From Lepiota brunneoincarnata (taxonomy: Eukaryota; Basidiomycota; Agaricomycetes; Agaricales; Agaricaceae), in contig JAEBUN010000021.1 in NCBI GenBank assembly GCA_023014365.1, positions 868,001 through 932,000 of the forward strand: a stretch of DNA of 64,000 bases, in the 5' to 3' direction. A model generated the notes under the pieces. The model saw nothing but the letters and a program-made list of their open reading frames with translations. It was not told the DNA's origin and made no database searches. A program made the position numbers and the translations under genes. Shown piece after piece: positions 47,850 through 58,756 of this stretch; within the stretch, counting starts at the first letter, position 1, and every line of letters starts with the position of its first letter.

Positions 47850-49090
47850 AGGGAGGTCGTAAAAGAGCAACAGCGGAGCACAACTACACGTCGTTGTCGC
47901 AATGTCCTCCGACTCTCCTCTCCGCTTCAACCGCCCACGTGCTCCAACCGGAAGACAAGTCTGATCAAATACGTTGAAAACACAGAATATGCCGATCCGG
48001 GACGCGACTAGAGGTGGCGATGCGGCTGTGCAAATGGTCTCACGATATCGGGACTCGGAATCCGACTGAGGCACTCGATCCGCTCTATATAAAGATCGCG
48101 TCGGAGATCCCGGAGGACTTTTGCTGATCCTTGGACTCTGGCGTGCCGGCTCCTTGCGTTTGATGGCTGCCCAAATTTATGCAGCGCTTCGCAAACTTCA
48201 CTCTGCTGTACACGTTCCTGTAAAGTAGAAAGGCAATGTGTAGCCTTTGAAGGCTTATCATGCCTCATTCTCCGATTACCTCCGGAATCCTGCTCAATCG
48301 GGGCAGTTCTCCCGGATGTATATAATGTGCCTTTGCGTTGTGCTGAAGAATCACTTGAGAAGGACTCGAATAGAATCCATGAACGGGGGAGGGCCGCTTA
48401 GGTGTGTGTGGGGGGGTGTGCAAGGGAGTTCTGCGAATAAAGCCACTTAGAGGTACCGCGTAAGAGGCAAATTTCAGATGTGTGCGGATGGGGGTTTCGC
48501 CGTTCCGTGAATAGGAGGATCCGGAGATATTCGATATGATCCGGTGCGATGACGCTCTGGGTGTATGCCTCCACCGTCATCGTGACGACAGAACGCTTCA
48601 CCAAGGAGAGTATAAAGTGTTTAGGCGGTATATGATGCGGTTGTACACGTCCGAGGCGAGAGCTATAGGCAGGGGCTTCTCACTCTGCCTGGACCTGCTG
48701 CGGGTACCTTCCAAAAATTCTGCGCGTTCAAGGCGTGTCCCACTCGGATGGCCGTGAGTGTTTGGCTAGGTGCCCGAAAGAACACAATACCTACTATCTT
48801 AATACTACTAGTATTAACAGGGACACTCGTAGGTTTCGGGGGATAAGAGCGATTTCTATTCCATGCCTATAAGGCTGCGTTGTAAGCTCGGGTCGCTGTG
48901 TATGTATGCATGAATCCTCAAAGAGCGTTGACAGGCCTGGACCCTATTTTGTCGTTGGTTATGATGAAAGGGCAGGATTGATAGTCGTAATCTCCCATTA
49001 CGTGTGTACTCGCCAAAATGCCGCGTGGGCATTTCGTGGCCGCAGTGCGAATCATTCCAATAGGCGCTCTCGAACCTCCAGCTAGGCATT
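47850..49090 (+). pseudogene. NACHT-type NLR, copy 3, internally deleted
   Basis: The start (about 47860-47970) resembles the upstream and first exon of copy 2. It then jumps directly to sequence equivalent to 45855 of copy 2, so the whole NACHT domain is deleted. Recognisable pieces are SRDIGTRNPTEALDPLYIKIASEIPEDF near 48040-48125 (read across frames), ALRKLHSAVHVPVK near 48185, YHASFSDYLRNPAQSGQFS near 48255-48312 and LKNHLRRTRIES near 48342. Numerous stops follow. Confidence 0.78.
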
Positions 49091-49241
49091 CGTCAGTTTA
49101 AATGTTTCGTAGAGTATTTAGCATAATACATCATATGTTGTGACTGTGACGGGTAACATGTGATGACGACGTGTCGTGGTTACATAATGCGTGCCACGTC
49201 TAGTGAGGTGGCGATTTGGTTTGTTATTTCATCCTACCACC

Positions 49242-50943
49242 ATGAGCGGTTGTGAGTAGCTGTTTTCCCCTCTCTGTAAAGTTGCATTTCTGACCCCAAT
49301 GACAGTCCGGTTTCTGAATCTTGTTCGCCCTTTTCTTCCCATTCTTCCAGAGGTCTCTTCGCCCGATCGAAAGGTGCCGGTTTCGCCCAGCTCTTATAAC
49401 CTTGCTGCTAACCTCAAAATGCGTCGCTCCTTAGGTTCCCTTCAACCAAAAGGTGCTATGGACCGCTGTTACACTCCTCATTTTCCTCGTCTGTTCTCAG
49501 GTGCCGCTCTATGGCATCATGTCCTCAGACTCATCCGATCCTCTCTACTGGATGCGCGTGATCCTTGCATCTAACCGTGGGACTCTCATGGAGCTAGGGA
49601 TCAGCCCTATTGTCACCTCCGGGATGATCATGCAGCTACTCGCCGGTGCGAATCTGATCGAGGTAGATTTTAGCTTGAAGGAGGATCGTGCTTTGTTCAG
49701 TGGTGCCCAGAAACGTGAGTCGCCATCGGAGTTATATTTGGTTTCACTATTTACCTCCTTGTCCAGTTTTCGCCCTCATCATTTCCCTCGGGCAGGCCAC
49801 TGTTTACGTTCTCACCGGTCTCTATGGCCAGCCTAAGGATCTCGGTGCTGGTGTCTGCCTGCTTCTTATCATCCAACTTGTCGCGGCAGCACTCATTGTA
49901 ATCCTCCTCGACGAGCTCCTTCAGAAGGGCTATGGTCTCGGCTCCGGCATTTCCCTCTTCATCGCCACTAATATCTGCGAGTCAATTGTCTGGAAGGCGT
50001 TCTCACCTACCACTGTTAATATCGGCCGTGGTCCCGAGTTTGAAGGCGCGGTCGTCGCCCTCTTCCACCTCCTCTTCACCTGGAATGATAAGGGTCGTGC
50101 CCTCCGCGAAGCCTTCTGGCGTGACCGTCTTCCCAACGTCATGAGCCTCTTTTCGACTATCGTCATTTTCGCCGTTGTCATTTACCTCCAGGGTTTCCGC
50201 ATCGAGATCCCTGTTAAGAGCAACAGGTTCCGAGGTCAGCGAGGCTCCTACCCCGTCAAGCTCTTCTATACCTCGAATATGCCTATCATGCTGGAGAGTG
50301 CCCTTACGTCCAATGTCTTCATCGTCTCTCAGATGCTCGCTACTCGTTTCCCCAGCAACCTGCTTGTCCGCCTTCTGGGTGTGTGGGAGGTATGTCATCA
50401 CTGTTAAGTCTTTAGTATAAATTTACTGACCGCGTGTTAGCCTATGGAAGATTCCCCTCAGCTTCGCGCTGTGTCTGGTATCGCTTACTACATGTCTCCG
50501 CCTCATACGATGAAGGAGGCCGTTCTCGACCCCATTCACACCGCAGCATACATCATTTTTATGCTCTCTGCCTGCGCGTTATTCTCTAAGACCTGGATTG
50601 AGGTCTCAGGTTCTGGTCCACGTGACGTCGCGAAGCAACTCAAGGACCAGCAGATGGTAAGCCTGGGTTGTGCGTATTCAACTCTGACTAACTGCTTGGT
50701 ATTCAGGTTATGGCCGGCCACCGTGAGGGTTCCATGTACAAGGAGCTTAAACGTGTCATTCCCACTGCTGCCGCCTTTGGCGGTGCCATCCTCGGCCTTC
50801 TTTCTGTCGCTGCGGATCTGATGGGTGCTATTGGTAGCGGAACCGGTATCCTCATGGCCGTTACCATCATCTATAGCTACTGGGAGATTGGTATGAGGGA
50901 GAGTGGGGGCCCCGAGTTGGCTGCCTTTGGTGACCTACTCTAA
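49242..50943 (+). CDS. Protein transport protein SEC61 subunit alpha, 477 aa
   Basis: Six exons: 49242-49251, 49306-49373, 49435-49714, 49767-50389, 50441-50656, 50707-50943 (1434 nt, GT-AG introns of 50-61 nt). The tiny first exon supplies the MSG start and splices into [17 protein letters not shown], the expected Sec61 N-terminus. Length and order of the ten membrane segments match the family. Visible landmarks are [39 protein letters not shown] (plug and TM2 region), [20 protein letters not shown], the [20 protein letters not shown] cytosolic loop, [20 protein letters not shown] and a C-terminal [10 protein letters not shown]. It forms the ER membrane channel for co- and post-translational secretion together with Sec61 beta and gamma. 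It is the last ordinary gene before the telomeric retroelement array and looks fully intact. Confidence 0.97.
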
Positions 50944-51414
50944 ATACCCACGTGATGTACTCGATGTCGGGGACTCGCACTTGGTATCGCTTGTCTCGGC
51001 CTGTTGTTGGCCGCCGCTGCTGGAGGTCGGGTGGTGCTGGCGAATAATCGAGAAGATGGTTGGGTAGGGGGTGGTGCAAAAAGAGTAACGTGGGCAATGT
51101 TAGTTTGCGTTCACTTAGGGGTCTTTTGTTTCCTCCGGCTTGTATCGCACTTTGTTATTTAATTTAATCTTTTCACTGAGTGATGGCGAGAAAGTTGGTT
51201 TTCTATCTTATCTATCTATCTTATCTATAAGAGAATCTATAAGAGAATGGGACGTCGAGGGTGGGATGATGGGAGGCTGACTCAGCTTAGTCAGTCCTGA
51301 CATAATATTTTCTGATTGGCTGGCTGACGGGGTCAATGGCAAGGAGGGGGTTTGGGGGTCTATAAATTTGGGGATCTGGGGGGGTGGGTAGCGAGATTGG
51401 GAAAAGGGGAGCTC
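50944..51414. other. SEC61 3' flank
   Basis: Non-coding. It holds a TATC/TCTATAAGAGAA simple repeat at about 51200-51247 and a G-rich stretch at about 51340-51380 immediately before the first retroelement. No TTAGGG is seen at this first junction. Confidence 0.5.
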
Positions 51415-51437
51415 AAATACACGAGTCGCGACGGAGG

Positions 51438-51504
51438 GCGCAACGGGTTGTTGGGGTTTCCAACTACCCACCCGTTTCGTCTTATAAAGACTCATCAGGC
51501 GCAC
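51438..51504 (-). ncRNA. Hammerhead ribozyme, unit 1
   Basis: On the minus strand the conserved core reads CUGAUGAG, then a GUCUU/AAGAC hairpin (helix II), then GAAA. Helix III starts CGGGU and closes with ACCCG, followed by the UU of a GUU cleavage site. Flanking GCGC on both sides pairs as helix I, giving a type I hammerhead with helix I open. All core nucleotides are present. Confidence 0.85.
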
Positions 51505-51701
51505 GATATCCGTCAGATACCTGCCGTCCAATCGATTGTCGCCGATAGCGATCGACTGCGATCGGTTATTTGCGTAACGCGATCCGCGGAACGTGTATGT
51601 AATCCCCCCATCAAATGGGTGAAAATAGATTAAATACTTATCGTCGAGTTTCGAAACCGTCGCCGTGCTGACTTTAGCGCGCGCTTACGCCTGAGAAAAG
51701 T

Positions 51702-51786
51702 CACGTGATCGTGCGACCGGTCACGTGCCATCGGGCTATGTTACCCGACGACGGAACAATCCGGGCCGGGGTAGGGCCGTCACGTG
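51702..51786. promoter_or_regulatory. CACGTG cluster, unit 1
   Basis: Three CACGTG palindromes at 51702, 51722 and 51781, mostly as TCACGTGA/C. This is the core recognised by bHLH factors such as Cbf1. Function here is inferred. Confidence 0.5.
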
Positions 51787-51831
51787 ACAACGTAACAAGG
51801 TGCACTTTCGCACGGGGTCCAAGCGTGGGAG

Positions 51832-51846
51832 ACTTAGGGTTTAGGG
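51832..51846 (+). repeat. Telomere-repeat junction, units 1/2
   Basis: Two degenerate TTAGGG-type repeats (CTTAGGGTTTAGGG) at the point where unit 1 is truncated and unit 2 begins. Confidence 0.75.
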
Positions 51847-51880
51847 AAGGGGGGACTAAAACACGAGTCGCGACGGTGGG

Positions 51881-51947
51881 GCGCAACGGGTTGTTGGGGT
51901 TTCCAACTACCCACCCGTTTCGTCTTATAAAGACTCATCAGGCGCAC
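51881..51947 (-). ncRNA. Hammerhead ribozyme, unit 2
   Basis: Same CUGAUGAG / GAAA core, same helices and GUU cleavage site as unit 1; no core change seen. Confidence 0.85.
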
Positions 51948-52144
51948 GATATCCGTCAGATACCTGCCGTCCAATCGATTGTCGCCGATAGCGATCGATT
52001 GCGATTTTGATCGATAGATCAAAATCCGCGGAACGTATTTATAATCCCCCCGTTAATAACAGGTGAAAATAGGATTAAAAACTTAACTTCGAGTTTCAAA
52101 ACTTACCGCGCTGACTTAGACGCGCGCTTGCGTCTGGGAAAAGT

Positions 52145-52229
52145 CACGTGATCGTGCGACCGGTCACGTGCCATCGGGCTATGTTACCCGACGACGGAAC
52201 AATCCGGGCCGGGGTAGGGCCGTCACGTG
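52145..52229. promoter_or_regulatory. CACGTG cluster, unit 2
   Basis: CACGTG at 52145, 52165 and 52224, in the same spacing as in unit 1. Confidence 0.5.
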
Positions 52230-52381
52230 ACAACGTAACAAGGTGCACTTTCGCACGGGGTCCAAGCGTGAGAACTTGTGAAACCCGGCACCGGTGACAT
52301 GATTTACCGGTGGCGGTGTACTTACCTTAGATGGCTATCCTTCCCACGGGTCTGCTAGAGGACGCCCCGCCCGACCGAGCC

Positions 52382-52418
52382 GGTTAGGTCCGGTTAGGTT
52401 CGGGTTCGGGTTAGGGGG
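52382..52418 (+). repeat. Internal telomere-like tract, unit 2
   Basis: Degenerate GGTTAGGTCC/GGTTCGGGTTAGGG series inside the element, between the CACGTG cluster and the ORF end. It reads CCCTAA-like in the element's sense RNA. Confidence 0.7.
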
Positions 52419-52916
52419 TAACATAGTATTAGTATGCCGCCCTCGTCGGGAAGGTAAGGTAGTACTTACCGCAAAGAACGCTCCGCACGGCATATAACCG
52501 GCGTTTTAAAGCGAGTTAACCGCCATCAGGGGTCGAACTTACGTTGTTTACCGCTTACGCGAAAGTTACTTTTCGAAAGACTTAGGAAGGGGGCATAACC
52601 GCCCCCCCAGACGTGGTTCCGGGTTACGCCGCACCATCACACCCAAACCGATAAAAGGCCACCTATTTAAAAACCTGTTTTCGCGTGCTGCGATCGAAGC
52701 GCAGGTCGTGCAACCCCGAAGTCTTCTAACAACGGGGTCCCAGGAAGGTTACTCAAGATCAGCAAATATGGGCCGGCCGACATACGGGAATCACCCCGCA
52801 GAGGTCGGTACCCGAACGCCCAGGGATTTCCCCATGTGGGCGCCGACTTGGTACCAGTCGCCGCAGCTAGGTTGTGCGGACAACTACGGCTGGCATGGTA
52901 TACCACGTAAGCCATA

Positions 52917-53992
52917 TCAATCGAAGTTCGCAATCGCGATCCACGGATCAGGCGTCTTCTCACGGTGGTGTTCTACCGCCGGAGCGGAAGAAGAGGCCAC
53001 GGGAGCTCGAGCTTCGGCGAAGAAGTCGGTTATTAACGCCTGGCGGTCGCGCCGCGCGAGAACAGAAGCACGCCAAATTGACGTAAGGTCCATTATCTGT
53101 CGGGTTCTTTTCTTCGAGACCAACAGACGGCGACCGAAGAGACCGAGTCTATCTAGGCGTAAGAAAGGTCCTTGCCAACCCGAGTCTAAACACCAATCCT
53201 TTGCACACTCCGCCAAGTCAGCCTCGGCTTCAGCACGCGGGATCTTAGTAAAGAGACGCATCAACTCGGACGCCTTCTTAGGGATACCTAGTTTGGTCAG
53301 ATCGTACGGAAGCGGTACGTTATTCCGCCCCCGGACGTCTGCACGGGCGAAGACATTCATTGCCTGCGCCCACCCAGTCTTCATACTGTCCTCAAGTTCG
53401 TGAGCATTAAACATGTCCCAGGATATGTTGTATTCGCTTTTTAGCACAAGCACGCCATTCGCTGGCGGTACGGACTCCCTTAGCCGTACATCCCAACGTG
53501 CCCGGTAGTTATTGCGAAGCCAAGCGGCGATCAACAATGGAGGGTAGCCACGCGCAATGTAGATATCCGAAGCTTCTCTACATGCCTTCACGTAATCGTC
53601 GAAACGCGAAGAAAGCGCGGCAAGCCTCGACAGCTCTGATACAAACGTCCCTTTCTTAACGTAAAGGGGATGAAAGCTGATCCAAGGAATGCGCTCAAAG
53701 TGGTTCATCGGTTTCCTATACGCCTTATGGTGGAGGCGACCGTTTGCCGTAAACAGCATCATGTCTAGGAATACCATGTATTGATCCGAAGATGACCACG
53801 TAATGGTACAGTTATCGAACGTTAAATTATCTCTAAGTAGCCGTAAGGCATCCTCCTCTCGATACGCATACACGAGAGCGAGACAATCGTCGATGTAGCG
53901 TCCATAAAACGCTACGTTGGGCGACCGCAGGGCTGCGCACTCCTCCTCGAAGTGTACGCCGTAGATGTTCGCGAGATCGGGGCTCGAAGCCA
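52917..53992 (-). pseudogene. Penelope-like reverse transcriptase, C-terminal fragment (unit 2)
   Basis: The frame enters at ASSPDLANIYG (motif B) next to the telomeric junction. It runs through the catalytic YIDDCLAL (motif C), SSSDQYMVFLDM and MNHFERIPWISFHP, and ends with LLVSKKRTRQIMDL and a Ser/Ala tail at the stop 52917-52919. The N-terminal half with motifs 1-A is absent. There is no GIY-YIG endonuclease domain after the RT, as in Athena/Coprina-type elements. Upstream in-frame codons come from the next element, not from a start of this gene. Confidence 0.88.
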
Positions 53993-54007
53993 GGGTTAGG
54001 GGAGGGG
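53993..54007 (+). repeat. Telomere-repeat junction, units 2/3
   Basis: GGGTTAGGGGAGGGG at the truncation of unit 2, one clear TTAGGG plus degenerate G-rich bases. Confidence 0.75.
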
Positions 54008-54034
54008 AGTCAATACACGAGTCGCGACGGTGGG

Positions 54035-54102
54035 GCGCAACGGGCTGTTGGGGTTTCCAACTGCCCACCCGTTTCGTCTTATAAAAGACTCATCAGGCGC
54101 AC
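54035..54102 (-). ncRNA. Hammerhead ribozyme, unit 3
   Basis: Core CUGAUGAG and GAAA intact, GUU cleavage site kept. Helix II loop is one U longer than in units 1 and 2. Confidence 0.85.
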
Positions 54103-54298
54103 GATATCCGTCAGATACCTGCCGTCCAATCGATGGTCGCCGATAGCGATCGATTGCGATTTTGATCGATAGATCAAAATCCGCGGAACGTGTACGTAAT
54201 CCCCCCAATAAATGGGTGAAAATGAATTAAATACTTAGCGTCGAGTTTCGAAACCATCGCCGTGCTGACTTTAGCGCGCGCTTACGCCTGAGAAAAGT

Positions 54299-54390
54299 CA
54301 CGTGATCGTGAGTACGGTCACGTGTCATCGGGCTATGTTACCCGCCGCCCGAGGGCAAGTCACGGGGTAGGGCCGTCACGTGATCACGTG
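54299..54390. promoter_or_regulatory. CACGTG cluster, unit 3
   Basis: CACGTG at 54299, 54319, 54377 and 54385. The last two are almost adjacent (TCACGTGATCACGTGG). Confidence 0.5.
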
Positions 54391-54533
54391 GCAAGCATCA
54401 CTTTCGCACGGGGTCCATGCGTGAGAACATGTGAAACCCGGCACCGGCGACATGAATTGCCGGTGGCGGTGTACTTACCTTAGGTGGCTGTCCTTCCCAC
54501 GGGTCTGCTAGAGTACGCCCCGCCCGACCGGGA

Positions 54534-54565
54534 CGGTTAGGTCCGGGTTAGGTCAGGGTTAGGGG
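54534..54565 (+). repeat. Internal telomere-like tract, unit 3
   Basis: GGTTAGGTCCGGGTTAGG followed by TCAGGGTTAGGGG, in the same relative place as in unit 2. Confidence 0.7.
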
Positions 54566-55064
54566 TGAGCCTAGTATTAGTAAGCCGCACTCGTTGGGAA
54601 GGTAAGGTAGTACTTACCGCAAGGAACGTTCCGCACGGCATATAACCGGCGAAAAAGCGAGTTAACCGCCACCAGGGAGGAGAACTTACGTTGTTTACCG
54701 CTTGACGCGATCGTTACTATTCGAGAGACTTAGGAAGGGGGCATAACCGCCCCCCCAGACGTGGTTCCGGGTTACGCCGCACCATCTCACCCAAACCGAT
54801 AAAAGGCCACCTATTTAAAAACCTGTTTTCGCGTGCTGCGATCGAAGCGCAGGTCGTGCAACCCCGAAGTCTTCAAACAACGAGGTCCCAGGAAGGTTAC
54901 TCAAGATCAGCAAATATGGGCCGGCCGACATACGGGAATCACCCCGCAGAGGTCGGTACCCGAACGCCCAGGGATTTCCCCATTCGGGCGCCGACTTGGT
55001 ACCAGTCGCCGCAGCTAGGTTGTGCGGACAACTACGGCTGGCATGGTATACCACGTAAGCCATA

Positions 55065-57624
55065 TCAATCGAAGTTCGCAATCGCGATCCACGGATCAGG
55101 CGTTTTCTCACGATGGTGTTCTACCGCCGGAGCGGAAGAAGAGGCCACGGGAGCTCGAGCTTCTGCGAAGAAGTCGGTTATAAGCGCCTGGCGGTCGCGC
55201 CGCGCGAGGACAGAAGCACGCCAGATTGACGTGAGATCCATTATCTGTCGGGTTCTTTTCTTCGAAACCAACAGACGTCGACCAAAAAGACCGAGTTTAT
55301 CTAGCCGTAAGAAAGGTCCTTGCCAACCCTCCTCAGTACACCAATCCTTTGCACACTCCGCCAAGTCGGGCTCAGCTTCAGCACGCGGGATCTTAGTAAA
55401 GAGTCGCATCAGTTCGAACGCCTTCTTAGGAAGGCCTAGTTTCACTATGTCATACGGGAGCGGGACGTTACGCAGCCCCCGCATGTCCAGACGGGCGAAG
55501 GTGTTCATAGCCTGCGCCCACCCGGTCTTTATACTGTCCTCAAGTTCTTGAGCGTTAAACATATCCCAGGAGACGTTGTATTCGCTTTTCAGCACGAGTA
55601 CGCCATTTGCTGGCGGCACGGACTCCTTAAGCCGTACATCCCAACGTACTCGGTAGTTCTCTCGCAGCCAAGCCGCGATCAACGTCGGAGGGTAGCCACG
55701 CGCTATGTAGATATCCGAAGCTTCTCTACAAGCCATCACGTAATCGTCGAAACGCGATGAAAGCGCGGCAAGCCTCGATAGCTCCGACACAAAAGTGCCT
55801 TTCTTCACATAAAGTGGGTGGAAGCTAATCCAGGGTATGCGCTCGAAGTGGTTCATCGGCTTCCTGTACGCCTTATGGTGGAGGCGACCGTTTGCCGTAA
55901 ACAGCATCATGTCCAGGAAGACCATATATTGATCCGAGGATGACCACGTAATGGTACAGTTATCGAACTTAAGATTGTCGCTAAGGAGCGCCAGGGCGTC
56001 CTTCTCGTGATACGCATACACGAGTGCGAGACAATCGTCGATGTAGCGACCGTAGTACGCTACGTCAGGGGACCGGAGGGCGTCGCACTTCTCCTCGAAG
56101 TATACGCCGTAAAGGTTCGCGAGATCGGGGCTTGACGCCACACCCATCGCTAGCCCACGGGCCTGCCGGTAATATTTCCCTTGGAACTGTACCAATAAGT
56201 TGTCGTCCGCTGCCCGCATGCATTCCCGTAACAGCTGTACTTTAGCTGCTGCACGCGTTGCGTCGAAGTCGGTATCATCGACTCCTAACTCAGACTCGGC
56301 TAACCATGCGGTGTAATATTCTTCAGCAAAGGAGTGTGCTTTCTGAACATCCACATGAGGATAGAACGCGACTACGTCGCCCGAGACAAAGTATAAACGC
56401 TTAAGCATACCGTTCTCGAATCGGAACTGCGGTAGCGACAACTTGCTCAATTTTATCGCCAGGTCTTTTGAACCATGTATAACGTACGGCGCCGATTTAA
56501 TAATCGGTTTGAGACTTTTAGAAACATACTTCCCTGCAGGCCCTTGCGGCACGGAGTGGCACGGTAAAATCGGCCTGGCGGCTACCGGTGTCTTATGTAT
56601 TTTTGGAATGACATAAAACGTCGGGATGGAGCTAGGCTCCACCGATAGCTGACTCCGGAAGAAGCGGGGAAGCTGCGATTGAATGGCGTAATCTTCCGAC
56701 ATTCTCGCGATGGACTTAATATGTTCGTTCTTATTATAAAGTATATTATACGCTTCCTGAGCGCCAATCGGTTCGTAATCTACACGATTGGATAACAACG
56801 ACAACGCCTTCTCAATGATCCAGGCACGCGGGGCAACTGCGCAACCTAAGTTCTTATCGGTCGCTACTACGACGAGCTCGTGAGACGTCAAGTAGTCGCG
56901 GAGTTTGGCCACCGGGGGAGCAAGCGCGTGCTTGTAACGGTCCCCTTCGTGTTCGTCTGTCGGCATATCAGAAACCATCTTATCGATGGCCCTACGACCG
57001 CACCAGACGCCGTACTCGAATACCCTGTCTAGCTGGTGCATCGCGACGCGGTTAGGCTTCGGCGACCAGTAGTCTGGATCAAAGTCGTCTTTAGCATCTT
57101 CGGCGTCAGTGGCGCGAAACCACATCGACCAACGGAGACGATCGACGAAATCGTCCCAAGCCGAGTTAATTAAACTTAAATTCGACTTAGTGGGGATCAT
57201 ATACTTAAGCCCCGCACTCAGATGCATGCTAATTTCACGCGGTATATCACAAGAGATCATATGTATTGTACTACGGTAGCGCATGGACTCTAAAACTACA
57301 ACTGGAGTCCGTAGTACAATGAACCTGTACGCGTGTTGAGGGGTAACCGTCAGTAGCCAGTCCGGATACGTGCTGGGGTGAGCCCAGTCGAAGGGTTTAG
57401 GACTTGCCTTTGGATAGAGGGCCGCTAGCACCTCCTCCTCCCCTTCGCCCTCGTAAAAGGGATGAGAGCGGGGGACTAGTTCCCCCTCGTTCGCCCTCCT
57501 CTTTTCCCGCCTCTGCCGGCGCCCCGCTTGCGTCGTTGGTTGTCCTTGGGGGCCGGGGCCGCCGTGACTTCCGCCTTCGCTCGTGCGCCTGCTCCTTTGT
57601 TGTTCGCAGGGGACTTCTGATAAG
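55065..57624 (-). CDS. Penelope-like reverse transcriptase (unit 3), 5'-partial
   Basis: An open frame of about 850 codons. In order: an Arg/Gly-rich start without ATG, an N-terminal region including HLSAGLKYMIPTKSN, DKNLGCAVAPRAW (the PLE-specific N-terminal motif), FYVIPKIHKTPVAARPILP (motif 2), VSGDVVAFYPHVDV (motif A with its catalytic Asp), GLAMGVASSPDLANLYG (motif B), YGRYIDDCLALVY (motif C, YxDD) and KPMNHFERIPWISFHPLY. It ends with the LLVSKKRT block and a stop at 55065-55067. The RT is the Penelope clade, sister to telomerase RT. The missing GIY-YIG endonuclease means it cannot cut its own target and is expected to use exposed 3' ends. No frameshift is visible, so it was probably active when inserted. 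Confidence 0.92.
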
Positions 57625-57641
57625 AGGGTTAGGGGTTAGGG
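57625..57641 (+). repeat. Telomere-repeat junction, units 3/4
   Basis: GGGTTAGGGGTTAGGG, two clear repeats with one extra G. Confidence 0.8.
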
Positions 57642-57674
57642 AAGGAGGAAATATACGACGGCGAGCGTGGACGG

Positions 57675-57741
57675 GCGCAACGGGGTCGTTAGTATTAAAC
57701 GATCCCACCCGTTTCGTCTTATAAAGACTCGTCAGGCGCAC
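57675..57741 (-). ncRNA. Hammerhead ribozyme, unit 4
   Basis: Core CUGACGAG (within the CUGANGA consensus) and GAAA; helix II GUCUU/AAGAC. Helix III starts CGGG and closes with CCCG around a second UCGUU/AACGA stem. GUU cleavage site, GCGC helix I. The helix III loop sequence differs fully from units 1-3 while pairing is kept. Confidence 0.85.
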
Positions 57742-57882
57742 GATTAGTCCACAGACTCTTACCTGCCCGACCAATCGGAAGACTTACACTTATCTTACCG
57801 ATCGGGAAGCACAGTGGCTGTGCATTCCGCGGAACACTTAATAATTAAAGTTATAACTCACTTATTTCACCGAGGGAAAAAT

Positions 57883-57917
57883 CACGTGCCCAGGAATCAC
57901 GTGGAGAAAATCACGTG
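57883..57917. promoter_or_regulatory. CACGTG cluster, unit 4
   Basis: CACGTG at 57883, 57898 and 57912, about 15 bp apart. Confidence 0.5.
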
Positions 57918-58213
57918 ACCGTGGGAAGAAACATCGGGCGACTAACTCCGATGGAATCGGACTTCACACGGGGTCGGGCTTACCTCAGCACATAGGTCCG
58001 AGTGCCTTCCAAAAGACTTACAGATCCGCCCTAACCGGGGTTCTCACGCTACCGTAGGAAATCGCACATGACTCCGGGCCGACAGGCCCGGGTGAGTTAT
58101 TAATAGGACATGACGTACCTATTAGCGCACACATACCAAAGTGGTTGATCTTCGCACGGTCCTAAAGAGGAAGCCCCTTCCTACGCCACCCCGAGCGAGC
58201 GCAAAGTACGGGC

Positions 58214-58243
58214 TCGGTTAGGTTTCGGTTAGGGTTAGGGGGG
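58214..58243 (+). repeat. Internal telomere-like tract, unit 4
   Basis: CGGTTAGGTTTCGGTTAGGG followed by TTAGGGGGG. Confidence 0.7.
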
Positions 58244-58756
58244 TTCCCACGGTTAGTGTGGGTCCTCTCTGATGCGAAGGTAAGATATGTGCTTACCGCA
58301 AAAGTTCCGCGTCGGGCGGCGACCGCAAAAACGGCGCCCACCACAAGGTGTGAAGTTGGGGATCTACCCTGGACTTACGGTCGATTCTCGGCCTCTCAGT
58401 AAACGTACTTAGGGGGGACGGCCATCGGTAGGCGGGTCCCTTTCAATAGAGGTTCCTGCGGTCCGCTGCACCAGCGCTCCCTACCGATAAATGGCCACCA
58501 CTTGAAATCCTGTTTTCGCGTGCCGGCCCTCGAAGTCCGGGTCGTGCAGAGCGAAGTCTTCAAACAACGCCCCCCAGGCAGGTTACCAAGATCAGTTTTT
58601 ACGGGCCCCGCCGACGTCAGTCAATCACGACCAACGCCGGTCCGCAGCAATGGCTAGGTTTCCCATAACGCCAAAGGACTTAGCCGATTGTGGACGCGCA
58701 ATGGCGTGCAGCCGTAAACGCGACAGACGCAACCGGTACCTCTAGGCCATATCCGT

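Larger units (their letters stand above)
51415..51830 (-). mobile_element. Penelope-like element unit 1 (3' end only)
   Basis: About 415 bp matching the 3' noncoding region of units 2 and 3: hammerhead ribozyme, then the CACGTG cluster. It stops where unit 2 continues (after GGTCCAAGCGTG), so it is a severely 5'-truncated copy. It is the innermost element of the array and abuts ordinary DNA 470 bp after SEC61. Confidence 0.85.
51848..53992 (-). mobile_element. Penelope-like element unit 2
   Basis: About 2.1 kb with ribozyme, CACGTG cluster, telomere-like tract, noncoding spacer and the C-terminal part of the reverse transcriptase ORF. It is 5'-truncated at RT motif B. It shares about 90 percent identity by eye with unit 3. 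Confidence 0.88.
54008..57624 (-). mobile_element. Penelope-like element unit 3 (longest)
   Basis: About 3.6 kb, the most complete copy of the first family. It carries the full RT core and an Arg/Gly-rich N-terminal extension that is still open at the telomeric junction, so it is also 5'-truncated, but only slightly into the ORF or its leader. Confidence 0.9.

Noticed and set aside
52708..53403. Plus-strand ORFs opposite the RT genes (also at 54856-55551 and 63167-63826)
   Set aside because: Shadows of the RT reading frame or of its 3' noncoding region, with no family similarity of their own.
57397..57774. Minus-strand ORF of 125 codons across the unit 3/4 junction
   Set aside because: It crosses an element boundary and telomeric repeat and is a different frame from the RT; a chance frame in GC-rich DNA.
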